A stretch of DNA of 64,000 nucleotides from Rhodosalinus halophilus (GTDB lineage: Bacteria; Pseudomonadota; Alphaproteobacteria; Rhodobacterales; Rhodobacteraceae). The notes beneath the pieces were generated by a model that had not been told where the DNA came from, did not search any database, and saw only the letters and a program-made list of their open reading frames with translations. The position numbers and the translations under genes are program-made. Below are positions 8,942 to 17,426 of the stretch, one piece after another; the stretch's first letter is position 1; every line of letters starts with the position of its first letter. The DNA lies in the NCBI RefSeq assembly GCF_003298775.1, contig NZ_QNTQ01000002.1, positions 62,001 to 126,000 on the forward strand, in the 5' to 3' direction.

Positions 8942-10300
8942 TCAGGCCTTACGGACGGGTGCGCGCATGGTCACGATCTCCTCCGACATGGTGGGATGGA
9001 CCGCGACCGTGCGGTCGAAATCCTCCTTCGTGGCCCCCATCTTCACCGCGATTCCGGCCAGCTGGATCATCTCGCCGGCCCCGGGCGCGACGATGTGACA
9101 GCCCAGCACCCGGCGCGTCTCGGCGCAGACGACGAGCTTCATCAGCACCCGGTCGGGGCGCCCGGCGAAGCTCGTCTGCATCGGTCGGAACGAGGTGCAA
9201 TAGACCTCGATGGGGCCCTGCTCGCGCGCATCCTCCTCCGAGAGCCCGACGGTGCCCATCTCGGGCTGGGTGAAGATCGCCGTGGGCACGCAAACGTGAT
9301 CGACCGGGGTGGGATTGCCCCGGAAGACGGTCTCGACGAAGGCCATGCCCTCGCGGATCGCCACCGGCGTGAGGTTCAGCCGGTCGGTGACGTCGCCGAT
9401 GGCGTAGATCGAGGGCACCGAGGTCTGCGAGTATTCGTCCACCACGACCTCGCCCCGGCGGCCGAGCGTCACGCCGGCGTCCTCGAGGCCCATGTCGGCG
9501 GTGTTGGGGGCGCGGCCCGTGGCGAAGAGCACCTGGTCGAAGACGCGCTCTGTCCCGTTGGTGGCCTTGACCCAGATGCCGCCCTCGCGCTTTTCCATCG
9601 CGATCACGTTGGTGCCGAGATGCAGGTCGACGCCCGCCTGCTGCATCTCTTCCGACACCAGCCCGCGCGCCTCGTCGTCGAAGCCGCGCAGAACCTGCGC
9701 GCCGCGGTAGTATTGCGTGACCTCGACGCCCAGGCCGTTGAAGATGCCCGCGAACTCGCAGGCGATGTAGCCGCCGCCCACGATCAGCATGGATTGCGGC
9801 AGCGTCTCGAGATGGAACACCTCGTTCGAGGTGATCGCGTGCTCGGCGTTCTCCATCTCGGGCTTCACCGGCCAGCCGCCCATCGCGAGCAGGATGTGCC
9901 GCGCCGTCTTGCGCGTGCCGTCGGCGAGCTCGACGGTATGCGGATCGACGAGACGCGCGCGCTGGTCGAAGGTCTCGACCCCCGACCCCGCCAGGAGCTT
10001 GCGGTAGATGTCCTCGAGCCGGTCGAGCTCCGCCTCGAGCTTGCCGCGGAAGGCGGGCCAGTCGAACCCCCTGGCGTCGATCTCCCAGCCGTAGGCGCGC
10101 GCGTCCGCGACCATGGGCGCGTATTCGCTGGCGAAGACCATCAGCTTCTTGGGCACGCAGCCGCGGATCACGCAGGTGCCGCCGTAGCGGCTGCTTTCCG
10201 CGAGCGCGACCTTCGCGCCGGCCTCTCCGGCCGCCACGCGCGCGGCGCGCACGCCACCGGAGCCGCCGCCGATGACGAACAGATCGTAGTCGAATGCCAT
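8942..10300 (-). CDS. gor: Glutathione-disulfide reductase
   Basis: Gor reduces oxidised glutathione with NADPH. The 452-residue protein has the FAD Rossmann start FVIGGGSGGVRAARVA, the redox-active disulfide GGTCVIRGCVPKK (Cys41 and Cys46 region), a second nucleotide site LIVGGGYIACEFAG, and the C-terminal dimerisation domain with the catalytic HPTMSEE. CVIRGCVPKK rather than CVNVGCVPKK is the glutathione-reductase form found in plants and alphaproteobacteria. It lies 22 bases after rpiA, and both supply or use NADPH-linked metabolism; hflKC follows. Confidence 0.96.
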   Translation of the reverse strand: MAFDYDLFVIGGGSGGVRAARVAAGEAGAKVALAESSRYGGTCVIRGCVPKKLMVFASEYAPMVADARAYGWEIDARGFDWPAFRGKLEAELDRLEDIYRKLLAGSGVETFDQRARLVDPHTVELADGTRKTARHILLAMGGWPVKPEMENAEHAITSNEVFHLETLPQSMLIVGGGYIACEFAGIFNGLGVEVTQYYRGAQVLRGFDDEARGLVSEEMQQAGVDLHLGTNVIAMEKREGGIWVKATNGTERVFDQVLFATGRAPNTADMGLEDAGVTLGRRGEVVVDEYSQTSVPSIYAIGDVTDRLNLTPVAIREGMAFVETVFRGNPTPVDHVCVPTAIFTQPEMGTVGLSEEDAREQGPIEVYCTSFRPMQTSFAGRPDRVLMKLVVCAETRRVLGCHIVAPGAGEMIQLAGIAVKMGATKEDFDRTVAVHPTMSEEIVTMRAPVRKA

Positions 10301-10322
10301 GAGGTCTCCCGTTCCGGGTCGG

Positions 10323-11111
10323 TCAGTCGCTGATGTCGCGGAAGAGATTGTCCGAATCGACGAAGTCGAGCCGGCCCTCCTCCACGGTGCCTTCGTTCAG
10401 ATCGCGCAGCTCCACGCGACCGTCGCCGTGGCCGACGACGACGGTGTCGCAGATGTCGAGAAAGAGCCCGTTCTCCACCACGCCGGGAAGCTGGTTGAGC
10501 ACCAGCGCGAGCTGGCGCGGGTTGCCGATGCGGCGCAGGTGCAGGTCGAGGATGTGGTTGCCCTCGTCGGTGACGAAGGGCCTGTCGCCGTTCATCCTGA
10601 GCGTGATGTCGCGGCCCAGCACGTCCATGCCGACGAGCGTCTCCTCGATCAGCGCCCGCGTGGTCTGCCAGCCGAAGGGGATCACCTCGGCGGGCAGCGG
10701 GAAGGCGCCCAGCGCCTCGACCTCCTTGCCCGCGTCGGCGATCACCACCATCCGGTCGCTGGCGGTGGCCACGATCTTTTCCTGCAGCAGCGCGCCGCCG
10801 CCCCCCTTGATCAGGTTGAGATCGGCGTCGAACTCGTCGGCGCCATCGATCGTGATGTCGAGCCAGCGCGCCTCGTCCAGGCTGATGACCTCGATGCCCA
10901 CTTCGCGGGCGAGCGCGGCGGTGCGCGCCGAGGTGGGCACGCCGCGAATCTTCAGCCCGTCGTCGCGCACCGCCTCGCCCAGGCAGCGCACGAGCCAGGC
11001 CGCGGTCGAGCCGGTGCCCAGCCCCACGCGCATCCCGTCCTCCACCAGATCCGCGGCGCGGCGCGCGGCCACGAACTTGGCCTTGTCGATGGGCGAGAGG
11101 TCTCCGGTCAT
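10323..11111 (-). CDS. rpiA: Ribose-5-phosphate isomerase A
   Basis: RpiA interconverts ribose-5-phosphate and ribulose-5-phosphate in the pentose phosphate pathway. The 262-residue protein shows the family signatures MRVGLGTGSTAAWLVRCLGE, ITIDGADEFDADLNLIKGGGGALLQEKI and VEVIPFGWQ. The length is slightly above the usual 220-230 because of a C-terminal tail (GDGRVELRDLNEGTVEEGRLDF) seen in alphaproteobacterial versions. It is the first gene of the rpiA-gor run. Confidence 0.96.
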   Translation of the reverse strand: MTGDLSPIDKAKFVAARRAADLVEDGMRVGLGTGSTAAWLVRCLGEAVRDDGLKIRGVPTSARTAALAREVGIEVISLDEARWLDITIDGADEFDADLNLIKGGGGALLQEKIVATASDRMVVIADAGKEVEALGAFPLPAEVIPFGWQTTRALIEETLVGMDVLGRDITLRMNGDRPFVTDEGNHILDLHLRRIGNPRQLALVLNQLPGVVENGLFLDICDTVVVGHGDGRVELRDLNEGTVEEGRLDFVDSDNLFRDISD

Positions 11112-11175
11112 GCCGCGGCTCCTGTCGTGTGCCGCGGGTTATAGGCCGTCGTGCGCCCGGGTGCGAGGGGGGTTT

Positions 11176-11769
11176 TCACCGCATGGCGCCGCGCTCCGCA
11201 ATTGCGGCCAGACGGGCGGCGAGGCGGCGCGGCGCCTGCGCCATCGGATCGCCGAGCGCCTCGGTCGTGGCCGTCAGCATCGCCACGCCGAGCGCGGCCA
11301 TATGCAGCGCGACGGCCGTCTCGCGCGCCTCGCCGCCGCCGCCCAGGGCCGCCTCGACCGCGTCGTACATGCGGGTCGTGACCGGATGCACGCGCTCGAG
11401 CACCGCCGCCGTCTCGCGCGCACCGGGCCGGCGGCCGCTCTGCGGGACGACGTACATCAGACGGAACCGGTCAAGATCGCCCAGGTGGAAGTCCGTCACC
11501 GCCGCGACGACACGCCGCGCGGCGTCGGCCGGCGACTCCGCATCGCTTACCGCCGCAACGACCGCCTCCGCCTCGGCCTCCAGGAAGGGCACCGAGACGC
11601 CGGACATCAGTTCGGCCTTGGTCGGAAACCAGTAGATCACCGCCTGCTTGGTAATTCCCAGCCGCGCCGCCACCGCGTCGAAGGTCAGCGCGCCGGGGCC
11701 GCCCATCCGCACGATCTCTGCCGCGGCGCTCAGAATGCGCTGCCGCGTGCCCGCGCCGCCCTCTTCCAT
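11176..11769 (-). CDS. TetR/AcrR family transcriptional regulator
   Basis: The 197-residue protein has an N-terminal TetR helix-turn-helix (residues 9-53; LTFDAVAARLGITKQAVIYWF is the DNA-reading part) and a variable ligand-binding C-domain. It is divergent from the GST-like gene at 11878, and the 108-base spacer contains two near-perfect dyads of the form CTTACCnnnGGTAAG, the probable autoregulatory operators. The ligand is unknown; the neighbouring glutathione-transferase-fold gene suggests a xenobiotic or reactive-electrophile signal. Confidence 0.92.
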   Translation of the reverse strand: MEEGGAGTRQRILSAAAEIVRMGGPGALTFDAVAARLGITKQAVIYWFPTKAELMSGVSVPFLEAEAEAVVAAVSDAESPADAARRVVAAVTDFHLGDLDRFRLMYVVPQSGRRPGARETAAVLERVHPVTTRMYDAVEAALGGGGEARETAVALHMAALGVAMLTATTEALGDPMAQAPRRLAARLAAIAERGAMR

Positions 11770-11793
11770 GATCGCCGCCTCCTGCCCGTTGCC

Positions 11794-11833
11794 AGCTTAC
11801 CCTTGGTAAGCTAAGCTCCTTACCAATGGTAAG
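11794..11833. promoter_or_regulatory. Two tandem TetR-type operators
   Basis: Two dyads lie in the divergent promoter region: AGCTTACCCTTGGTAAGCT at 11794-11812 (8-bp perfect half-sites, 3-bp centre) and CTTACCAATGGTAAG at 11819-11833 (6-bp perfect half-sites, 3-bp centre). Their centres are 23 bp apart, about two helical turns, so two repressor dimers could bind the same face. They lie 25-60 bases upstream of each start codon and are the obvious target of the adjacent TetR protein. Confidence 0.85.
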
Positions 11834-11877
11834 CAAGCGACGGGGCGACGCTTCGCCCAGCCGACAGGGAGCACGCC

Positions 11878-12603
11878 ATGACCACGCTGCAGGTCTACAC
11901 CTTCGCCCCCGCCTGGGGTCTGCCCAGCACCGGGCCCTTCGCGCTGAAGCTTCTGGCCTGGCTGGGCGCGGAAGGCATCCCCCATACGCAGGTCGTCGAG
12001 AACCGCGCGGACAAGGGCCCCCTGGGCAAGAGTCCCTGGATCGAGCGCGGCGGCGAACGGATGGGCGACAGCGACGCGATCATTCGCACGCTCGCCGCCG
12101 AACGCAGGCAGCCGGACCCCACGCAGGCACGGACCGCGGAAGAGGCCTGCGCCCAGGCGATGCGGCTGGCCTTCGAGGAGCGGTTTCACCAGGTGCTGGA
12201 GTGGGAGCTCTTCGTGCATCCCGCCGGGGCGGACGGCATGCGCGACTTTCTCCGCACCGTCCTGCCGCCGCTGGTGCGCGACGCGGTCTTCGCCTCGCTG
12301 CGCCGCCACTTCCGGCGCCAGCTGCACGCCCGCGGCCTCGGCCGACTGACACCGGCGGAGATCGAGACGGAGGGTCGGGCGCTGCTCGCGATGCTGGCGC
12401 TGCGCGTGGCAGAGGGCGGCTGGGTGTCGCCGGCCGGCCCTGACCTGCCGGATTTCGCCGTCTGGGGTCAGGTCGCGCCGCTGTTGCACTGGCCCATGCG
12501 CACGCCGGTCGCCGAGGCGGCGAAAGCCGATACCGCCATCGCGGACTGGGCCGCCAGGGTCGCGGCGGCGGGCGGCCTCGCCACCCGGCGCGCGGCTGCC
12601 TGA
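11878..12603 (+). CDS. Glutathione S-transferase-fold protein (FAXC/metaxin-like branch)
   Basis: The 241-residue protein begins with a thioredoxin-fold GST N-domain (TLQVYTFAPAWGLPSTGPFALKLLAWLGAEGIPHTQV) and the conserved KGPLGKSPWIERGGERMGDSDAIIRTLA, followed by an all-helical C-domain. The KSPWIEDG-type motif places it in the branch named after the failed-axon-connections protein, whose substrates are not established. It is the only gene directly facing the TetR operators and is the likely regulated target. Confidence 0.85.
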   Translation: MTTLQVYTFAPAWGLPSTGPFALKLLAWLGAEGIPHTQVVENRADKGPLGKSPWIERGGERMGDSDAIIRTLAAERRQPDPTQARTAEEACAQAMRLAFEERFHQVLEWELFVHPAGADGMRDFLRTVLPPLVRDAVFASLRRHFRRQLHARGLGRLTPAEIETEGRALLAMLALRVAEGGWVSPAGPDLPDFAVWGQVAPLLHWPMRTPVAEAAKADTAIADWAARVAAAGGLATRRAAA

Positions 12604-12674
12604 GCGCGGGAACGCGCGGCCAGGCGTCGCTTTCGGGCAACCGTCCTCGGCCATGCGCGGTGTATCCCCGCCCC

Positions 12675-13364
12675 ATGACCGCCCGCTATCGCCTGCACTA
12701 CGCGCCCGACAACGCCTCGCTGCCCGTGCGGCTGGCGCTCGAAGAGCTTGGCGCGGACTACGCGGCGGTGCTCGTGGACCGCAGCAGACAGGCGCAGCGC
12801 GCGCCGGGCTACCTGAAGCTCAACCCCGCCGGCCTGATCCCCGTGCTGGAGACGCCGGACGGACCGATCTTCGAGACCGCCGCGATCCTGCTCTGGCTGG
12901 CCGACCGGCACGGCGCGCTGGCGCCCTTGCCCGCCGATCCCGGGCGCGCAGCCTTCCTGAAATGGCTGTTCTTCGCCTCGAACACCCTGCACGCGGGTCT
13001 CAGGCTGCGTTTCTATCCTGCCCTCTACGTGGGCGGCGACCCGTCGGCGCAGGCCGCGCTGCGCATCGCGACGGGGGCGGAACTGGCGCGGCAGTTCGCT
13101 CTGCTGGACGCGGCCGCGGCGGAGTGGGACCGCGGGCTCACGGTGCTGCATCTCTACCTGGCGCCGATGCTGCGCTGGGCCGCGCTCTACCCCGATGGCG
13201 CGACCGACTGGTTCGCGCTCGCCGACTATCCGCGCCTCGCCGCGGTCTGTGCGGAACTGGAGCGTCGCGCGAGCGTTCGCGCGGCAATCGCCGCCGAGGG
13301 GCTCGGGCCCGCCCCGTTCACCGCCCCCGTGCATCCCCGACCGCCCGAAGGAGCGGCGCGCTGA
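12675..13364 (+). CDS. Glutathione S-transferase family protein
   Basis: The 229-residue protein has a canonical GST N-domain (YRLHYAPDNASLPVRLALEELGADY, LNPAGLIPVLETPDGPIFETAAILLWLAD) including the cis-Pro of LIPVL and the ETAAIL glutathione gamma-glutamyl site, then a helical C-domain. The start MTARYRLHYA at 12675 fits the family better than the ATG 15 bases upstream. Its stop overlaps the sdaA start by one base (TGATG), so it is translated with the serine deaminase; no functional link is evident. Confidence 0.87.
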   Translation: MTARYRLHYAPDNASLPVRLALEELGADYAAVLVDRSRQAQRAPGYLKLNPAGLIPVLETPDGPIFETAAILLWLADRHGALAPLPADPGRAAFLKWLFFASNTLHAGLRLRFYPALYVGGDPSAQAALRIATGAELARQFALLDAAAAEWDRGLTVLHLYLAPMLRWAALYPDGATDWFALADYPRLAAVCAELERRASVRAAIAAEGLGPAPFTAPVHPRPPEGAAR

Positions 13365-14737
13365 TGTTCCTGTCCGTCTTCGAGATGTTCAAGGTGGGGA
13401 TCGGCCCCTCCTCCAGCCACACCATGGGGCCGATGGTGGCCGCCGGCCGCTTCCTCGACCTGCTGCGCGAGGCGCCCTGGACGGCGCAGGGCCTGCGCGC
13501 ACATCTCTACGGCTCGCTCGCCTTCACCGGGGTGGGCCACGCCACCGACCGCGCGGTGATCCTCGGCCTCGCCGGCTTCCTGCCGGACAGCTACGAGGCC
13601 GAGGCCGCAGAGGCCGCGCTCGCCGCCAATCGCGAGAGCGGGCGGCTGGAGCCGCCCGGCCTACCGGCCATGACCTTCGACCCGAAGGCGGACCTGCGAT
13701 TCGACTTCGGGCCGGCCCTGCCCGGTCATGCGAACGGCATGGTGCTGGAAGCCCTCGACGCGCAGGGCGACGTGATCCTCGCAGAGACCTATTACTCGGT
13801 CGGCGGCGGCTTCGTGCTGACCGCCGACGAGCTGGCCGACGGAAAGGACGCCGACGCGGGCGCGCCCGTCCCCTACCCTTTCAAGTCGGCGGCCGAGATG
13901 CTGGACATGGCTCATACCTCCGGCCGCACCATCGCCGAGATGAAGCGCGAGAACGAGCTGACGCGCCGGGGGCCGGCCGAGCTGGACCAGGGCACACGGC
14001 GCATCTGGCAGGTGATGCGCGACTGCATCGACCGGGGGCTTGCGCACGACGGCACGCTGCCCGGCGGCCTGGGGGTGAAGCGGCGCGCCAAGGGCATCCA
14101 CGACGCGCTGCTCGCCGAGCGGGGGCGCAACCTTTCGGCGCCGCATGTCATCAACGACTGGATCAGCGTCTATGCCATGGCGGTGAACGAGGAGAACGCG
14201 GCCGGCGGGCAGGTGGTCACCGCGCCCACCAACGGCGCGGCCGGCGTGGTGCCCGCGGTGATCCGCTACTGGCTGGACCACGTGCCCGGCGCGACCGAGC
14301 GGAAGGTCGAGGAGTTCCTGCTGACCGCCGCCGCGATCGGGGGGCTGGTGAAATACAACGCCTCGATCAGCGGGGCCGAGGCCGGCTGTCAGGCCGAGGT
14401 GGGCAGCGCCTCGGCCATGGCGGCGGCGGGGCTTTGCGCGGTGCTGGGCGGTAGCCCCGCGCAGATCGAGAACGCCGCCGAGATCGCGCTTGAGCATCAC
14501 CTGGGCATGACCTGCGACCCGGTGAAGGGGTTGGTGCAGGTGCCCTGCATCGAGCGCAACGGGCTGGGCGCGATCAAGGCGGTCTCCGCGGCCAGCCTCG
14601 CGCTCCGGGGCGACGGGACGCATTTCGTCCCCCTCGACGCCTGCATCGAGACGATGCGCCAGACCGGCGCCGACATGAGCGAGAAGTACAAGGAGACCTC
14701 GCTGGGGGGCCTCGCGGTCAACGTGCCGAACTGCTAG
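13364..14737 (+). CDS. sdaA: L-serine ammonia-lyase, iron-sulfur dependent
   Basis: The 457-residue single-chain enzyme converts L-serine to pyruvate and ammonia. It has an N-terminal beta domain ([23 protein letters not shown]) and the catalytic alpha domain with the cluster cysteines in [26 protein letters not shown] and VPCIERN, which bind a 4Fe-4S cluster that acts as Lewis acid. The ATG overlaps the preceding GST stop. Length and order are those of the fused proteobacterial form. Confidence 0.96.
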   Translation: MFLSVFEMFKVGIGPSSSHTMGPMVAAGRFLDLLREAPWTAQGLRAHLYGSLAFTGVGHATDRAVILGLAGFLPDSYEAEAAEAALAANRESGRLEPPGLPAMTFDPKADLRFDFGPALPGHANGMVLEALDAQGDVILAETYYSVGGGFVLTADELADGKDADAGAPVPYPFKSAAEMLDMAHTSGRTIAEMKRENELTRRGPAELDQGTRRIWQVMRDCIDRGLAHDGTLPGGLGVKRRAKGIHDALLAERGRNLSAPHVINDWISVYAMAVNEENAAGGQVVTAPTNGAAGVVPAVIRYWLDHVPGATERKVEEFLLTAAAIGGLVKYNASISGAEAGCQAEVGSASAMAAAGLCAVLGGSPAQIENAAEIALEHHLGMTCDPVKGLVQVPCIERNGLGAIKAVSAASLALRGDGTHFVPLDACIETMRQTGADMSEKYKETSLGGLAVNVPNC

Positions 14738-14746
14738 GCCCGGCTT

Positions 14747-15691
14747 ATGGACCGGACCGCAACAGACCCGTCGGCGCCGCTCCGCGACGGGACGGTCGCG
14801 GGTATCCTCTGCATGGTGGGCTTCGCATTCACGGCCCCCGTGATGGACGCCTTCGCCAAGGCGACGCCGGCGGAGGTGCCGGTGATGCAGATCCTCGGCG
14901 CGCGCTTCGGCGTGCAGGTGGCGGTTCTGGTGCCGCTGGCTCTGGCGCTGGGGATGGGCCGCTGGCCCGGCCCCCGCGACTGGCTCCGGCACCTGCTGCG
15001 CGGCGTGCTGCTGCTGACCGCCACGGGCTGCTTCTTCACGGCGCTGCGCTTCATGCCGATCGCCAACGCGCTTTCGATCTTCTTCGTCGCGCCCTTCATC
15101 CTGACCATCCTGGGCGGGCTGATGCTGAAAGAGGAGGTCGGGCCGCGCCGCATCGCCGCCTGCGCGGTTGGGTTCCTCGGCGCGCTTCTGGTCATCCAGC
15201 CGAGCTTCGCGGACCTGGGCGCGGTGGCGCTCCTGCCGCTGGGCACCGCGCTCTGCTTCGCCTTCTACATGGTGCTCACCCGGCGGATGGCGCAGCGCAC
15301 GCACCCGATCGCCCTGCAGGCCTGGACGGCGACGGCGGCCTCGGCCGTCGTTCTGCCGGCGCTGTGGCTGCTCGACGGCAGCGGCATCGCGGCGCTCGAT
15401 CCCGTCCGGCCCACGGGGCTTGCCCTCTGGACGCTGGCCGGAGTGGGCGTCATGGCGACCGTCTCGCATCTCTTCATCAGCTTCGCGCTCCGCCTCGCGC
15501 CGGCCGCCACCATCGCGCCGCTGCAGTATCTCGAGATCGTGGCAGCGGTGGCGCTAGGCTACTGGGTCTTCGGCGATTTCCCCGACGCGCTCACCTGGGC
15601 GGGGATCGCGGTGATCGTGGGCGCGGGCCTTTACGTCTTCGCCCGCGAGCGGCGGGTGTCGTTGCGCCGCCGCCCGCTGCCGCCTGCATGA
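14747..15691 (+). CDS. EamA/DMT-superfamily transporter, first of two
   Basis: The 314-residue protein has about ten transmembrane helices arranged as two EamA repeats (residues 15-145 and 160-300). The first helix region contains VAGILCMVGFAFTAPVMDAF and the second repeat ends GYWVFGDFPDALTWAGIAVIVGAGLYV. The family exports or imports small metabolites; the substrate cannot be deduced. It starts 9 bases after sdaA and precedes a paralogue of the same fold. Confidence 0.88.
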   Translation: MDRTATDPSAPLRDGTVAGILCMVGFAFTAPVMDAFAKATPAEVPVMQILGARFGVQVAVLVPLALALGMGRWPGPRDWLRHLLRGVLLLTATGCFFTALRFMPIANALSIFFVAPFILTILGGLMLKEEVGPRRIAACAVGFLGALLVIQPSFADLGAVALLPLGTALCFAFYMVLTRRMAQRTHPIALQAWTATAASAVVLPALWLLDGSGIAALDPVRPTGLALWTLAGVGVMATVSHLFISFALRLAPAATIAPLQYLEIVAAVALGYWVFGDFPDALTWAGIAVIVGAGLYVFARERRVSLRRRPLPPA

Positions 15692-15726
15692 TTGCGCCCG
15701 CGCGCCCGGCCCCGTAGCCTCGCCGG

Positions 15727-16635
15727 ATGCATCTCGACCGGCCCTTCCTCGGCGTCCTGCTGATGCTCGGCTTCTGCATTCTCGCGCCGCTGGGCGACGG
15801 GATGGCGAAGCTTCTGGGCGCGACGGTGCCGCTCGTGATGCTCCTGCTCGTCCGCTTCGCGATGCAGGCGGCGATCCTCGTGCCGCTCTGCCGCGCCACG
15901 GGACGCGGCATCGCGTTGCGCGGCCGGGTGCTGCGGCTGGCCTGGGCGCGCGCCGCGCTCCACATCGCCGGCATCGCGATGATGTTCACGAGCCTCTATT
16001 TCCTGCCGCTCGCCGACGCGATCGCGATCGCCTTCGTCATGCCCTTCCTGCTGCTTCTCGCCGGGCACTTCCTGATGGGCGAGGAGGTGGGCTGGCGCCG
16101 CTTCACCGCCTGCATCGTGGGCTTCGCCGGCACGCTCATGGTGATCCGCCCCAGCTTCGAGGAAGTGGGCTGGCCCGCGCTTCTGCCGCTGGGCGTGGCG
16201 GTCTCCTTCGCGGCCTTCATGCTGGTCACCCGCGCCATCGCCCGCGAAACGGAGCCCGTGCCGCTCCAGGCCGCGAACGGGCTGATGGGCGTGGCCATCC
16301 TCCTGCCGCTGGCGCTGATCGGCACGGCCTTCGACCTCGCGCCCGCGCGGCTCGTCGTGCCCGCGCCGGCGGATCTCGTTCTGCTGGGCCTGCTGGGCGT
16401 GCTCGGCACGGTGGCGCATCTGCTGATGACCTGGTCGCTGCGCTTCGCGCCCGCCTCCACCCTCGCGCCGATGCAGTATCTGGAGATCCCCTTCGCCACG
16501 CTCTTCGGCTGGCTGCTCTTCCGCGACCTGCCCGACGGCATGGCGGCGGCCGGAATCCTGGTGACCGTGGCCTCCGGCCTCTACATCGTGCTCAGGGAGC
16601 GGGCCACGCCGGCCCCGGCGCCGCCAGCGACCTGA
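15727..16635 (+). CDS. EamA/DMT-superfamily transporter, second of two
   Basis: This 302-residue paralogue shares layout and motifs with the gene at 14747: both have RPSFEE/QPSFAD after the fifth helix, LAPMQYLEIPFA/IAPLQYLEIVAA in the ninth, and FRDLPDGM/FGDFPDAL near the end. This points to an old tandem duplication. Both are full-length with two EamA repeats, so each could act alone. The 3' end overlaps the convergent thiN gene by 44 bases. Confidence 0.88.
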   Translation: MHLDRPFLGVLLMLGFCILAPLGDGMAKLLGATVPLVMLLLVRFAMQAAILVPLCRATGRGIALRGRVLRLAWARAALHIAGIAMMFTSLYFLPLADAIAIAFVMPFLLLLAGHFLMGEEVGWRRFTACIVGFAGTLMVIRPSFEEVGWPALLPLGVAVSFAAFMLVTRAIARETEPVPLQAANGLMGVAILLPLALIGTAFDLAPARLVVPAPADLVLLGLLGVLGTVAHLLMTWSLRFAPASTLAPMQYLEIPFATLFGWLLFRDLPDGMAAAGILVTVASGLYIVLRERATPAPAPPAT

Positions 16636-17290
16636 CCGCGGCGCCGAGCGCCGCGCGCGGCAGGATCACGAGAAGCCGCGGCGCATGCGCCTCGAGCCGC
16701 ACCGGGCCGTCCGTCACCCGGTTCGAGGTGCCGATCATCCCGCCGGGCGCGAAGCTCAGCCCCTCGATGGGCCACAGGAGGCCTTCCGACCGGCCCGTGA
16801 CCTCCGCCATCGGGTAGAGCGAGACACGGCTGCCGCTCGGCAGGTCGAGCGCGATCTCCGGCGGGCAGAGAAACACGATGTCGCCCGCGCCCAGCAGCAG
16901 GCAGCGCCGGTAGGCCCGGCGAATCAGCACCGTCTGCGCCGCCAGCAGATGATCGATCCGCGTGCCCAGAAAGCCCACGCCGATCACCAGCGGCGCCTCG
17001 ATGTGCCGGAGCGCCTTGTCGAAATCGGTGGTCTCCTGCTCGGCCACGTGATGCAGGCGCGCTTCGGGAATCGCCCGGCGCGTCTCGGCATCCATGCTGT
17101 CGAAATCGCCGAACACCGCCTCGGGCAGGATCCCCTCGGCGAGCGCGAGCCGCGCGCCGCCGTCGGCCGCGGCGACCCGCGGCGCATGGGCGCGCGCGGC
17201 GCGCAGATCCTCCGCCGAGGCCGCGCCGGCGCCCACCAGCGTGACCGGCGCAGGACTGACCAGGCGCGGCGAAACAATCCCCTCGTTCAT
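16592..17290 (-). CDS. thiN: Thiamine pyrophosphokinase
   Basis: ThiN transfers pyrophosphate from ATP to thiamine, giving the active cofactor. The 232-residue protein has the family signatures RVAAADGGARLAL, AVFGDFDSMDAETR and QETTDFDKALRHI (the metal and ATP sites), and the C-terminal beta domain with LSFAPGGMIGTSNRVTDGPVRL that closes on thiamine. The C-terminus overlaps the tail of the convergent EamA gene. No TPP riboswitch is visible upstream. Confidence 0.94.
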   Translation of the reverse strand: MNEGIVSPRLVSPAPVTLVGAGAASAEDLRAARAHAPRVAAADGGARLALAEGILPEAVFGDFDSMDAETRRAIPEARLHHVAEQETTDFDKALRHIEAPLVIGVGFLGTRIDHLLAAQTVLIRRAYRRCLLLGAGDIVFLCPPEIALDLPSGSRVSLYPMAEVTGRSEGLLWPIEGLSFAPGGMIGTSNRVTDGPVRLEAHAPRLLVILPRAALGAAVRSLAAPGPAWPAP

Positions 17291-17426
17291 CCCTGTTTAC
17301 TGCCTGTTCTGGAAACGGGCCACAATCTGGACATGAAATGATACGGTGGCCGGCATAGATTCGGGCAAGTTTCGGCCGGGCACGGGTGGTAAACACTCCG
17401 TTGCGAAATGAGCAAGCGAGCGTCCG

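Noticed and set aside
17291-17426. TPP riboswitch upstream of thiN
   Set aside because: I looked for the CUGAGA and related conserved blocks and did not see them.
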